Of a stretch of 64,000 nucleotides of DNA, positions 1 to 12,130 are shown in pieces. Source of the DNA: Tubiluchus corallicola (Eukaryota > Priapulida > Priapulimorpha > Priapulimorphida > Tubiluchidae); assembly GCA_030141605.1 (NCBI GenBank), contig JAQGDQ010000050.1, forward strand, positions 497,971 through 561,970. The letters run 5' to 3'. The position numbers and the translations under genes were made by a program. A model generated the notes under the pieces. That model was not told where the DNA came from. It saw nothing but the letters and a program-made list of their open reading frames with translations, and searched no databases. Each line of letters starts with the position of its first letter. Position 1 is the first letter of the stretch.

Positions 1-2650
1 AGCAAAGAAGAGTCGTAAAACCAGCTCTGTTTAACCAGCTCCCATCCATTTGAATCTCATTAATTATCGCTATTTCAGGCGTTTTTTACAACAAAACCAT
101 CGAGACTGTAATGATTTTAAATAGAACATTTTATTACCAATTGCAAGGCAACATTTTTCGCATATATCAAATTTTATAGCGTAGCATAATGGAATTTAAC
201 CGAGATCGAGATTGTGAACGTCTCTCATTGTTTTACTCTGCAAAACAAGTCCGAAATGCCATGCATTAGAGTGCTTGTTTATTGAGTTTTTTCTTCCTAC
301 CTGCCTCGATATATCATTTAGAATACCAATTACAGTTACAAAAGAATCCTTTTTTCGTAGATAAAGTTACATGGGGAATGCCAGAGTTTTTCCCCGTATA
401 TAAGAAGCCTATCGTAATGTCATGGCCTGTTTCATGTCTAATGTAAACACTTTTTGTGTGGCTTCAAAACATCTTTACTCTCTTACGTTTGGAAGACCTA
501 GTTACACATGAATAGCTTAATGCCACATTTGTTACACCATTGTTCATATTTGGCTGGAAAACTATGTAATTCTGTATATTGCTGACGGAAGAAATTGTAT
601 AACGCTATATGAAGTGGTGCTACATTTCAATCTACGTTGTGTCATTTTGTCCTAAGTAATGTGATAACTAGGGCGCCGAGCAGCTAGTCCTAATTTGTGT
701 CAATGACATTATGCAATTACTTTTCTGTGCACGGGTGTGAAATTGTTTTCGTAAGCAATTGTAGCGCGGAATGTGAGAATGATTTCTGCTCGCCGGGTTT
801 TTTTATCTTAACAAATGTTTTAGCAAATTTGCCTCGTTACTTCCTAGAAACGGAGGCGAAGTAGGGGTGACTGCTAGAACGGCAGCTCGTAGCTAAATAG
901 CACGTCAGTGATGTGCATTATCCTTATAGCTCACTCTAACTCAGTAATAGTTGACCATTTATCCCAACAACATCAACAATTATCTACAGTAGGTGATTCA
1001 GAAATTCAGGATGATAAATTTGCTTGAGAAAAACCTGAAGCCAAAGCCATTAAGTTAACTGGAGAAATGGATCGATTGTATTAAGCGATTTACCACATCT
1101 GAGTGGACGAAGGGTTCCTGCTGCAGCTACTGCAATGCCAGCAGTTTTAGCTAGGCGTGCAAGAAAAGCATTGTGAGGCAGCAGCGGCTATGAAATATAT
1201 ATGCGAGGACTAAACGCCAAGCATCTTGAATAAACTGTTCGTGTCTCATAGGCCTGGCTTATCCGCGGTGGGAAAGCAGCAGAAGTACTTACCAATTTCT
1301 AGAACACTCAAAATGATACAAAAAGTGAAATAACAATGTTTAAATTGAACATGGATTGTTGCTTTAAAAAGAAACAACGTGCTAGAACTGACAAGGCACA
1401 GGCATAATAGTATCTATAGCCCTTGCTGGAACAATTGCTGCGTTTCCGTCAGTGCAGATTTTTAAGTTTATTAAATTCTTATTTAGAATCTGGTTGCCCA
1501 ATGTCTGCAGTAGATGTTTCGGGTAATAAGTGTTGCTGCTGACGACAACGAAAGGAGTAAAAATGCTATTCCAAGCAAAGCATGTATTTCTTAGTGTCAG
1601 TAGCCTAATTTTGTAGCAGATAGAATTACACAAAGTATTACGCAAAGCAAAACTGCATGTTTAAAAACTAAATTATACTTTCATATGCAAGCAGCGTTTA
1701 AAAATAGGCGTTACGTGACACACTTGGTGTCTGTTAGTTAGTTTCTAGTGTCTGTTTGCCATCGCCTATATACATATTAGTTTGCAATGGTTGCTTTGTT
1801 GGAGGACTGGGCGCGAATCTAATCTTCTAAAGCCTAAATAAATTTCAGTAGTGTTAGCCTTCCGTCTGTCCTAGAATGAATGCAAATCCTCCAACACGCA
1901 TCTAAAGATAAATAAACTTTATTGTAGTGAATGGCTTTTGCTTGCCTGCTATTATAGTGCATAACGATTTTTTATTATAAAAGTTATAAATTATTATCAT
2001 GCATTCAGGCGACTAATTTTTATTTAATTGTCGGTAGCCTTCTCTCTACTTGCCCTTTAGTCTAAGGTTATACTTATTTAGATTGCCTATAAAAACTTTG
2101 CTTCGATATATATACATTTAGTAGGTCACCCAATCAGATATGAGCACGTTTTTAGTCTACTCATTGGAAGCGAAGAAATTGCCATGTCTTTTTTCTCTGT
2201 AATGTTGAATTTTAAAGAAAAATTCTGTGATTACTTCAAAACGTATCGGAACATTTATTATTTATTGAATTTTTTTTTTTGTGAACAAGCGTTAAATTTT
2301 CTGTAATCTACAATTTGTACTTATTAAGCCAAATAACTTATTCTACTAAAAGTGAGAGCAACTAGGTTGAGCGTACATTGCCTCATGTCCTGAGTCCTGT
2401 ACGTATGTTCTTTATATATGACTGCAGTTTGCACAGTGTGATAATAATACGTCCTTCATTCTTCTTTTCCCAATCGGCAGATTCTCTTCCAAATTGGTGG
2501 AAGCAAAGACGTTTCAATTCGCCGTCATTCATGAACAGATCAAAATGTTAACATGATCCATTGCTAACATTGATCATTCACTGTAACGCTGTAATATCCT
2601 AATGGTCTTGGAGAGAAGTCAACTGAAATGTTGACTGTGAAATCAGAGTA
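1..2650. other. Intergenic DNA, no gene recognised
   Basis: Only short open frames without recognisable motifs, signal peptides or convincing splice-bounded exons were seen on either strand. The stretch is AT-rich with no long tandem repeats. It could hold introns or UTRs of a gene lying to the left, but nothing supports that directly. Confidence 0.5.
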
Positions 2651-2654
2651 TTAC

Positions 2655-2975
2655 TTTTCCGTGATTTTCTTTTCGCGATGCAGGACTTTTACCGACCTAA
2701 GAAATTTAAAGAACAGCCTGGACTTGATCAATCATCTTCTTTTTCATTGTTTCTTTTTCATTCGTTCGTTCATCCATTCATTTATCCATCAGTGTTCCAT
2801 TTGTCCAGTCGTGCGTTTTACGTTCCTTTAGTTTGTCGTATTCTCTTTCGTTTTTTATTCATCTATTTTTTTAATCAATTCTTTCTTTTGTTCTTTCTGT
2901 CTTTCCTTCTTTCCTTCTTTTTTCTCTCTTCTTTACTGTCTCCATTATCTCTCCTTCTCTCTCATTGATTAGTTT
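2655..2975 (+). repeat. Pyrimidine-rich low-complexity tract
   Basis: The plus strand is dominated by TTC, CTTT and CATT runs. Its open frames read as Phe/Leu/Ser-rich strings, which is a by-product of composition. No coding function is proposed. The following 3000-3400 is AT-rich and featureless. Confidence 0.6.
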
Positions 2976-3482
2976 TTTTTATTATTAATTTATTTATTTG
3001 TGTTTCTTGCTTCCTTCTGCATTTAATATAATATTATTCTCCTCTTTTTGTCCCACTTTCAGTATCCTGTACATTTTTGCTTCCTCTCTAGTTACTCATT
3101 TTATTGGATTAGCTTTTGCTGTTCTTCTAAATAGCTTTTTAGTTAATATAATTTTGCAGGCAATTTTAATAATTAACTACTTTATTAACTTAGTTTTTTG
3201 CTCTAATTACAACTCAAGCCGAAACAATAACACGCCGATAACATAGTGTTTGGTAGTCAGCAGTGTTGATAATGAACGATAAACTCACAGCTTTCGAAGT
3301 ATTTCATTACAGTTTCGTAAAAATTTCATGGAAAACGTAAATAATGCGTGTGTAAAATTCGTTCTAAATTACCTCAGAGTGGTAATAAATCGCAGTTTGA
3401 AAATTTCCTAGAAGATAGTGCGTGTTTCCAAGATTCCCGCAGGCTCTTCCTTGTGCAGATTCATCCCCATTTTTTATTGCAG

Positions 3483-3685
3483 ATGCTAAAGTGACCCTAA
3501 AAGAGAAGCTAAATTTAAATACATGTGAATTATTAGGACGTATAAGCTGTTATAACAAGCTCGGCGACGTTTTTGCCATCAGAGGCAATTTGAGAAGCAA
3601 ACGTAAGATATTTCTAAATCAGCAACTAAAAGCAGCCATGGAAAGGAACGCCCGAGAAAGAAAAAGCGCTTTTTTAAATCGTTGA
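3483..3685 (+). CDS. Possible terminal coding exon, unknown protein
   Basis: A good acceptor (a pyrimidine-rich TTTTTTATTGCAG ending at 3482) is followed by 67 open codons to a TGA. The reading is phase 1 and begins AKVTLKEKLN. The stretch is Lys/Arg/Asn-rich and ends in a charged helix-like segment (AMERNARERKSAF). Composition looks more protein-like than neighbouring frames, but I recognise no family. I found no matching upstream exon, because the sequence to the left is low complexity. It may be a chance open frame; only an acceptor plus an open frame supports it. Confidence 0.2.
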
Positions 3686-3725
3686 TAAATGAAAAAAGAA
3701 ACTGTTGCTGTTGCCAGCTAGAATT

Positions 3726-3758
<33 letters not shown>
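3726..3758 (+). repeat. (GTAA)n microsatellite
   Basis: About eight perfect copies of GTAA are read directly on the plus strand. Confidence 0.95.
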
Positions 3759-3759
<1 letters not shown>

Positions 3760-3952
3760 TAATTGATGTGTCTCTAAATTTTTACAAAATGAAAATAAGC
3801 AAAAGCAATAAACTATAATAAAGATGGAAAAGAGACGCCGTGGCGAAAAGACCAACGGTCACCAGGTCAGCCACCTCTATCCAAATTTAAAGAAAATTGA
3901 GTGACCTGTCAAGTAGGTATGTACAAATGACTAATAATCATAAGATATATTA

Positions 3953-4098
3953 TTATATCATATCATATCATATCATATTATATCAAATCATGTTGTTGTT
4001 GTCGTTGGTGTTGTCGTTGTCATTGTCGTTGCCGTTGCCGTTGCCGCTGTCGTTGCCGCTGTCGTTGCCGCTGTCGCTGTTGCTGATGTTGTTGTTGT
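3953..4098 (+). repeat. (ATATC)n plus GTT/GCC trinucleotide tract
   Basis: A pentanucleotide ATATC run (about 3955-3985) passes into an impure trinucleotide run of GTT, GTC and GCC units to about 4098. Open frames here read as leucine/serine strings and are artefacts of the repeat. Confidence 0.9.
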
Positions 4099-4269
4099 TA
4101 TTAAAATCAAAATTCATTATATTTTTGCCCATTACCCTACAACGTTCTCGTCGAAGCCTTTCATTTGATACTACGAGCTACTCTTCTTGGACACTGGACA
4201 AATGTATGCGCCCGAACCACCCCTTTTTGGCTTTTGGCACTAGCAAACAATTTTGAGTTTCCTGTAAAT

Positions 4270-4885
4270 TTCCTAAACCGTCACAAGTTTTTAAGTGACA
4301 TATTAAAAATGGGAAATATGAAAAATCTTGAACTTCAAATAAGTTACAAAAAAGCAAAATTCAGGACGGGAAAATTTGTAACAGACAGAGGCCCATAATA
4401 ACAGATTGTAGTAGTGCTGAAAAACATATAATACAGCTTCCCTTGAGCGTTACAAACTTTCTTTGCCATGTAAATGTGAAAAAGTATCGAATATCAAGTG
4501 ATTTGGAACAAACGGCAAAATCTGGAGGATGTAACGGTGAATGATTCATACCAACAGATAGAAGAGATGCTGGAGAAAACAGTATCCGTCATTCCAGGTG
4601 TAACAAACTTTCCTTTGGCAAACTAACAAACCATGTAAATGTGAATAAACCCTGACGATCATGAATATTAAACAAATTGCAAAAACTGGCCATATTTAGG
4701 GAAAGGCAGGTTTGTAAAACGCAACGGCCAATATCAACATAATTATAGCAGTAGTGCTGAAAAATATTGCTGAGACGTTACTCACGTTTTCCTGCCATTT
4801 AAACGCGAAGAATATCCCAAATATCAAAGAAACTGAAAAAAGTGGGTAAAATTCGAAGCTGGGAAAGATTGTAACGCCTTACCCA
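4270..4885 (+). repeat. Diverged ~165-bp satellite-like tandem array
   Basis: Four diverged monomers recur. Each ends in a GGGAAA-then-TTGTAAC-type block, at about 4370, 4523 (degenerate), 4700 and 4861, giving spacings of roughly 153-177 bp. A second marker, GTAGTAGTGCTGAAAAA-like, occurs at about 4408 and 4748, exactly 340 bp apart, so two-monomer higher-order units are visible. Other shared blocks are CCATGTAAATGTGAA and AATATCAA. The monomers are perhaps 60-70% alike by eye. The array is short and may be an isolated fragment of a satellite or the inside of a non-autonomous transposon. Confidence 0.6.
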
Positions 4886-4889
4886 ATCT

Positions 4890-6284
4890 TTAGGTAACTA
4901 ATAAGCTAATAAACAATGTTTGTTTTTGTTGAAAATGTACAAACATTTCTGTGGTTACACAAACTCCTTAAACAGAAATGTTCATCAAATGTGAAACACG
5001 GAGAAAACGTGGGAACGATCATGTTTAGTACGGGCAAGCACCTATATCGATAGCTTTTGATGAGGGTAGCTGAAGGTTAACTGAACAAGGTTTCCCACAC
5101 AATTGCTCATGAACTGATCTTATAACTTGAACTACCTACCAACCTAACTACCAACCTACCTACCTACCTGTCTGCCTGTCTGCCTGCTTGCTTGCTGACT
5201 AGCAAACCGAGATGAATGGAGTGTACGGGAAAGCGGTTAACTCTCCTCTGTGAGTTAACAAACGAAAAATGAAACGATTGTAGTACACGTGTAACGTAAC
5301 CGCAGAATTATCATTAATGTTTTGTAGAACAGAAATTAAAATTTTGTCATCACAGTTCAATAAAGACCCAGTTTCGAAATAAAACAGAGAACATTTAAAC
5401 ACAAAACAAACTGAAAAACAAGATATTGTACAACAGTGAAGAAACAATAGATAATAAAATCGAAACAATTGGTTAATAGAAGCAAGAAAAAGAATTGTGA
5501 AGTAAGATTTATGTCTACAGTTACGCTCGCGAACACCCTCTTCGTTCTCGCAGTGCTGCCCACGCAATGTGCGTCAATGTATGGTCGATGGTTGAAAGTC
5601 TAGTTGCGAGCCTACGCGTTAATTTTGAAGTAATATCTTTAAGCTCCTGCAATTAAAAAAATATTACGATCTGGGTCTAACTTTATTTTCCGAGTCAATA
5701 GTTTCGCCCTGTTTGAGATGCGTACAGGCTACAACATCCTGAACAAACCTTACCTGAACATATCATTAGCATTTAATGATGGTACAGATGTTTATCCTAT
5801 ACTCAGGATGTTTTAGCTAAACATACCTTAAAGAGGGCAAAAATATTTAAAGGTGGCAAGAAAGTATGAAGAAATCCAGACGATACTTTAGGAAAATCCC
5901 TTTTTTTAATTTACGGCAGCTTAAAGAATTAACGTCAAAATTAACCGGTAATCTCGCCATTGATGGAATTGTATAGCTCACCCAGAACTAATTAGTGACA
6001 GATTTTAACAAAGTCTGTTGATTGCTTTTTGCCGCAGCTAATTGTAGTGTGAACTCTTCACTTACCATTTAATTTGCTCGCTATACTATCGTGAAATTGT
6101 GTTTTATTTGCATTTACACCTGCACTCGACGCAGTTAACCGTTTGATTAGTGACAACGTAAAACTGCTCGGTAAGCATTTAAATTCGTATCAAAATGGCA
6201 CGGTATAAGTGGCAATAACTCTGGACTTCAGTGCAAGGTTGATCGAACAGGAAAAATATATTAAATTTTAAAATATGGTTATTA
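4890..6284. other. Intergenic DNA with a CCTA/TGCC tetranucleotide tract
   Basis: At about 5131-5197 there is an impure CCTA then TGCC/CTTG tetranucleotide run. The rest shows no recognisable gene. Minus-strand open frames at 5199-5567 are Phe/Leu-rich with no recognisable domain. Confidence 0.5.
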
Positions 6285-6450
6285 TAATGTAATTTCAAGA
6301 TTATTATTAATGATGGTACAAACCCACAATTAATTAAATTTTGATACAAACCTGAAAGACAGGAAAAGGCGAAAAAGTTGCAATACAGCCTGGATTTGAA
6401 CAACGGTCCTTCTGCTTAGAAGGCAGACGTCTTAGACCACTAGGCCAAAT
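6285..6450 (-). mobile_element. tRNA-derived SINE, copy 1
   Basis: Read on the minus strand, the element starts with a tRNA-like head. It has an A-box-like TAGTGGTCTAAGACG, an anticodon stem TCTGC/GCAGA closing a CTTCTAA loop (Arg-TCT-like), and a B-box-like TTCAAATCC. The T-stem pairs poorly, so this is not a working tRNA gene. The body after it (CCTGTCTTTCAGG, then ATCAAAATTTAATTAA, then GGGTTTGTACC) is shared with the plus-strand copy near 21.8 kb. Shared head and shared unique body at two loci are what define a SINE family. Confidence 0.6.
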
Positions 6451-6455
6451 TAATT

Positions 6456-6515
6456 ATTCAAAATTTAATTAATCGTGGACTTGATCAGTCATTAATAATA
6501 ATCTTGAGATTAAGA
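6456..6515 (+). mobile_element. SINE 3' body fragment in opposite orientation
   Basis: CAAAATTTAATTAATCGTGG and then CATTAATAATAATCTTGA repeat the 3' body of the adjacent minus-strand SINE with few differences. The orientation is opposite, so the two bodies form an inverted pair around the tRNA-like head. It is probably a second, 5'-truncated insertion or a local inverted duplication. Confidence 0.5.
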
Positions 6516-6829
6516 TTTAATAAAATACATACGGAAATTTCGAACTCTAAATTAATCGAAATAATCGATCAAATTAATCAAAATCACTCAAGTGTGAGTG
6601 ACATTCAGTAAAGGTCTACACTAGTCCTATCATGCCTGCAGGCCCTATAGCCTACAAAGGTCTAAATCTTGTGGCACTGTTGTTGAAATTCATCCTTGCA
6701 CTACTCAAAACTAGAACGCCTCCTGCCCAGATTGCACCAGTTGTGACAGTCCTATCAAGTGTCTATCAAACATTGTGTCACACAGCAGTCGCCTACAAAG
6801 GGTTGCCACACTATGACCGTTTTTCCGCA

Positions 6830-7335
6830 AATGTATATGGCGAAATGATGCACTGGCGAAGTGTAGCGTTGTTTCGATATCTATTGTACTATTTGAAACC
6901 ACAACTGGCAAAAAATAGACTGAAGAAATGATGCATTGGCGAAGTGTACTACTCAAATACTATTCAAATACTTACTGCAGTATTTCTAACTATAACTGTC
7001 GAAATGATGCACTGGCGAGGTATAGTACTATTTAGATACTTACTACACTATTTCTTACTGGCGAAACGATACACTGGCGGAATAATGCATTAGCGATGTG
7101 TACTGCTGTTTAAATGTATATTACACTATTCCTAATGTAAACCGGAGAACTGTGCCACTATGTAAATTTGTTGGCCTATTGTATTATTTCTAATAATTAC
7201 TGGCGAAGTGATGTGCTGGCGAAAAGATAGACTGGCGAAACGATAGACTTGCGAAAAGATAGACTGGCGAAATTATAAACTGGCGAAAAGATAGACTGGC
7301 GAAACGATAGTCTGGCGATATGTAGCTCTGGCGAA
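6830..7335 (+). repeat. ACTGGCGAAA-type minisatellite
   Basis: The word GATGCACTGGCGAAGTGTA recurs with small changes at about 6846, 6930 and 7004, giving a spacing of about 80 bp. From 7200 to 7330 it collapses to a roughly 16-bp unit, GACTGGCGAAAAGATA, repeated about seven times. The whole tract is a diverged tandem repeat. The adjacent open frame at 6632-6931 runs into it and is not credible as a gene. Confidence 0.75.
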
Positions 7336-7742
7336 GTGGGTTATTAACTTTTCAATGAGTTCCATAAACCTGTGTCACTATTTTACAAGTATGCACTGCT
7401 ACTATCATAAGCTAACAGTTTATGATGCGATTAGGAAGTAGCAGCCAAGATCTTGTCGTCAAGTAAAGTGTTCTTCTTGTTAGAGATTATAGCTGAAATA
7501 TTAAATTCTTCGTTTTCATTAACATAGGCGCAGTATTCACACATATGCAGCTCAGACAAATACAGTGCTGAACAGCTAAAGTATTATTACAGTAAAGCAT
7601 ACTATAAGTATATCTTCACTAGTATATTAGTAGTATACTAAAGAATATCTTTTGCGTTTTCTCAAAATCACCATAGTCCTTCTATGAACTGAAAAATTAA
7701 CTACTCATTACCTCTTCGTGATGTTCTTTTAACGTACTTTAC

Positions 7743-8226
7743 TTAAAATTCTGAGGCGGTTTTAGAGAGTCGTATGTAGCAGTTAACGAGTACCAAGGGA
7801 ATAGCCTTTGCCAACTGCGCTGCTTTTAACTCCGCAGCATATACATTATTCAAGACACTTTGGTCTTCCCGAATAATTGCATCCTCAACAGTTAATATTC
7901 CTCCTGCTAAATCACATTAACTTTGCTACTGGTAATGCTCATTTATTCTACAAATGGTGCTTGTCCCATAAAAGCTAAATTTAAGACTGTTTGTTCATCA
8001 AATAGATCTTCAAGTGGCGCCACACTGGCTTGGATGTAGGCCTCACTTCCCGCCAAAATACCTTGAGAGTATTTAAAAAGGAAGTTCTGCACATCCACTT
8101 TATTCTCCAAACTATCCATAAAAGTGGTATTACTACAAAATTATGAAGGTAATTTATCGTTGAAGCATACTGTTTATTTTCCCCCAGAAAGTATGATGCG
8201 AAATCCTGCAATGATTGTGTCATCAT
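7743..8226 (-). pseudogene. Broken coding remnant, unknown family
   Basis: On the minus strand three successive open segments lie in different frames. One starts at ATG 8226 (MTQSLQDFASYF...). A second runs from about 8125 to a stop at 7943 and contains LAGSEAYIQASVAPLEDLF. A third runs from about 7911 to 7743 and contains LTVEDAIIREDQSVLNNVY. Each has balanced, helix-forming composition unlike the surrounding frames. The transitions lack splice signals at sensible distances, so frameshifts are more likely than introns. I do not recognise the family. It could be a decayed host gene, a transposon protein or an old viral insertion. Confidence 0.3.
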
Positions 8227-10540
8227 TAATAATAATTAGCATAACAACCAAGTTATTGATTGAATTATAAAACGAAAACAAGTATTATAAATAGTTCAGT
8301 TGCCCTTTAAACCCAAGGTTTAGGAATTTAAGTTCTGCCGTTGGTTTCTAGCATTAAATTTTGTGCGTGATATGAAACCGTCTGATCAACTTGTGAATGT
8401 GGAGAGGTGATGAGCCAGAAAACTTGTCCACGATACAGGTGTATAAGGTAGAAAACGGTTGAGCTTCGGTGTTGGACCTGAAAACGTTAAGTAGGTCAGA
8501 CTTTTTGTAATGGCAGTTTTGCTGAACTTCTGAATGAAAATTACTGCTTTACCATTTTACTACTTTTGATTGCCGCCGTCATAGTTGATGAGTGATAGTT
8601 GGACAGTTAACGGAATCCCAAGCAGCCGATGTTATGGTGATAGTACTTGTGGCTATGATGACTACCTGTGAGCGATAGACGAGAAAGACAGGACCGTCCA
8701 GTGCAGTTCTCTTGTTTTTGGGGAGAGCAAGTGGTGTCTAGAGCTTTCAACTATACCACGGGTTCCCAATCTGCAAGTGACTTACACTTTGCCTTACTAT
8801 GCTGGTGTCGTGGGGTACGGATGGACTAATGGTATTCACAATTGATAGACGTTCGATATAAACATTATCCTACACGAGTTGAGGTCATGCCAGACGTTGA
8901 AATTATGCCTGAAGTTTAGTCCCGAAATGTTTTTTGGATGCTGCAGAGTTGCACGTGACGTCACAGCCCTGAATGCTACTCTTAACCAGTTATTTCGCTT
9001 GGTCCCCAGGGGTGGCTGGTTGTTAGGATTAGCCCTTAGATGAATATTCTATACAGCTAGTTTAGTTATGTTCCAATGGAAATATTGCCAAGTCGTTATA
9101 ATACGTTTAATTACAAACACTGTTCATTTTTGGTGCTATTGCTTAATTTTGCTCATAATTTTGCACAATAACTTTTTCTGATATTTTTGCCAATATCTTG
9201 TTTTGATATATTGTACTTTAATGACGTACTTCATCATTACGCATTTCGTGCCTAGTGTTTCGTTATTAAATTTAATTACGGTATACTATAATTATTATTG
9301 TTGCATCATTGTCATGTTGTATTTAACTCAATTAACAGACAAGCGCTCATACAGAATTCCACAAGACCAATACCATCTTGCAGTGGTAGCGCCCCCCCCC
9401 CCGTAGACCACCAATGCTGCGAAGCCACTATCTGGAGTTTGTGGGTAGATCCCTCTTTAAAGTAAAATTTCATGTAAACTTTTTGCTTGGCCAAGAAATC
9501 TCCAGTGACTACCCTACATCTAGTCAGGCCTGCCCCATTTGCACTAGTCGTAAAAATCGTACCAATTTCCCAGTGAGTGTTCTAGTTTCTTTCCTACCTC
9601 TTTTCTCTTTTCTTACATATGATGTCCATTGGCTGCTGATGCAGCGCTTTATTTGATCACCCCGAGATTTGCAAAGTGGTACAATAAAGCAATGAAAAGA
9701 GTTGCAAGTACACCTCGTGCTTCTGGGCGTCAAAAACAGCGTTAACAATATTATTTCCATCGACGTTGAAAAAAATGAAAACGCTAATGTTTCTTGAGCA
9801 TATTGCTACAAACTAAATTGTAACTGTCGTGCCAAAGGTGTTGGTTTCAACAAAAATACATTCATACAAAAATGATTGTTGTCTTGCAGTTTTGGTTGTT
9901 CAGTAACGCATCTCAGAATATTACCTGAGACAAACCCGCCCTGCCACGACAAAAAGCATTACTAGGCCCTATATTAAATGCTGGATGTTGGCTGCAGAAT
10001 GGCAAACCTGCAGTTACTGCATAAAAAGTGCTCATCGATCTGCTATTCAATATCGCTTGCGTGTTCATTCAATATAGCCCCTACAGGCCAAACATAAAAT
10101 ATACTTATATGATTAGGTCTAATGACCTTTCTAGTCCATTACATTTCTCCTCGTCACGAACATTCATCATAGTTTGCTGCTTGCCCACAGAAATTAATCA
10201 CCCATGACCGATCAAACTGCGTTTATGGCGTTTAGCAACACGTCAGGCGCTAAATAGCTGCAATAGGTTCTCTTGATTCCTTTACCAGCTAAGTGAGCTA
10301 AAGATGAAGCAAAGCTTTCAAATTCTGATAACACTGCGTCTTAATGAGATGTTTTTGAAGCAACGCGAGAACCACTGCACCCTGGGATCTGGCAGAAAAT
10401 GTTGTCCACACTTACTGTCCATAAAATAATATATCTCGTGCCTATTCAAATCGCAAATACAGTAGCAACGAGATAGCTTGGAAAGCTGCTGGACGAATTC
10501 ATTGGTATCGTGATAGAACAAGATTTTTTGTTTTAAAACC
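8227..10540. other. Intergenic DNA, no gene recognised
   Basis: No supported exon. An E-box (CACGTG, 8952-8957) overlaps a full CRE-type palindrome TGACGTCA (8956-8963), but no gene start follows it. A 10-C run lies near 9391. Short frames (9203-9760, 10318-10521) show no motifs. Confidence 0.45.
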
Positions 10541-10544
10541 TGTT

Positions 10545-10990
10545 AAGATTCATTATGTAATAGAAGGCGCAATATGTAACAGTGTAGCATTATGTAACAA
10601 ATCACAAAATTTGTCATTTGTGTAGCAAATTTTGTATCATTATGTAACAGTCATTATGCAACCATTTTTGCGTTATTACGTAACAAACTTTATTTAACAA
10701 AATTAGTACATTAACTAACAAACTAATGAAAGGTTGATCGTGGTCTGTGGATAGACCTTCATGTGTTTTGCTGTTTGCTTCATTTATGGAGCATGATCGA
10801 TTGGTCATGGGAGATCAATTTCTCTCTGGATTCTGGTATGTCTGAGATGTAATCAATCAATGGTCTGGTCTTTTTTGTTAATCAAGTCTTCAGAGGTCTG
10901 GTCTTGGTCTTTGGGTTCTGGTCTGCTTGAGATATGATCTGTCAGTGGCCTGGTCTGGTCTGTGGCTGGTTTGTCTGAAATCTGGTTTTT
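10545..10990 (+). repeat. Degenerate ATTATGTAACA and GGTCTGGTCT repeats
   Basis: From 10550 to 10690 the word TTATGTAACA recurs about five times with changes. From 10855 to 10990 the plus strand is built of GGTCTGGTC and TCTGGT words. Both look like old, diverged minisatellites. No gene is supported from here to 11.95 kb. Confidence 0.5.
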
Positions 10991-11989
10991 AAAAGTCTGA
11001 TCACAGACAGCTCAACCACAAACCAAATCTCTGAAAACGAGACCGTAGACAGACTTCTAATAAAACAAAACTCTGAGTATCAGACCACCTGAACAAAAAC
11101 ATAAGCGTACACAAAGCTATGAATAAGTTATACACAAAATATACCATGAAATACAAAATATACAATAGAAGAGAATAACAACGTATATTATGAAACAATC
11201 TTACCCGTAATAGTCTACAGCTTTTAGCAGAGACAATCTAACATCGTCGGGTAATTCCCCTTTTACATCATTACTGTTGTCTTTCATGACTTGAGATTGG
11301 CAAGGATTTTCAGATTTCATACCGTCCACGTTATCGTGCAGTTTGTTCTGTAAGATTAACCGTCAATCAGTTAAACATTTTCACTCTCCAATAAAGTAGT
11401 TTGAATCCGGAGGGCGAGTTTCTAGTAGAAGTCAATGCTGGACAAGTTGAAGCAGAATTACTAACAGTAATAGTCTGTAGCTTGTAAAGGATTTCAGATA
11501 TTTTCCTTGGGAATTCAGCGTGTTAAATTGTTCACTGGTTCAATTAAAAACTGATTTGAGGCGTAACAGCCGATTCGACACCAGTATGAAAAAGGTTTGT
11601 GGTTACTCCAGTGCTGACACTTGGAGTATTTGTAGTAAAGAATGAAGCATTTATAATCTTACTATAAGTAGATTATAAGCTATTATAGGTTATTTGGAGA
11701 GACCAAAGATTTAAAACTATGTCGCTTTGTGTTTTATATTTTGAGGGTAATAATGATATAAACAGTGGATTTCTACTTAATGGATTTCTACTTAACTACT
11801 AAGTTCTCGCTCTCTTATAATAAATGTATTTCAGTGAAAACACAGCAAATAGGAAAAGCACTACGAAGCCGTAGGGAGATGGTATTTTAAAAGCTTCGCA
11901 TCACTTCAATTACAGAGCAGTGGAGGGCACTAATGACAAATAACATTTGCGCAGATCAATTTGTTACTGTTTGAAGATGGGAGACACGA

Positions 11990-12130
11990 CGTGGGACGCT
12001 CCCGCTTGCTCGATTTCCCCCATGTACCGCCTCCCTGTGTGCCGCTTCGCCGCGTACCGCCTCGTTATGTACCCCGATACCACGTTCCGCCTTGGCACGG
12101 GTCACCTTGCTGTGTACCGTATCACTATGC
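11990..12130 (+). repeat. GC-rich degenerate CGTACCGCC-type repeat
   Basis: A local GC-rich island in AT-rich surroundings. The words TGTACCGCCTC, CGCGTACCGCCTC, GTTCCGCCTTG and TGTGTACCGTATC recur every 15-25 bp. Overlapping open frames on both strands across 11947-12324 come from this repetition and the raised GC. I do not call a gene. Confidence 0.5.

Noticed and set aside
6380-6450. A functional tRNA-Arg(TCT) gene on the minus strand
   Set aside because: The A-box and anticodon arm look right, but the T-stem and acceptor stem do not pair, and the shared downstream body at a second locus marks it as a SINE head.
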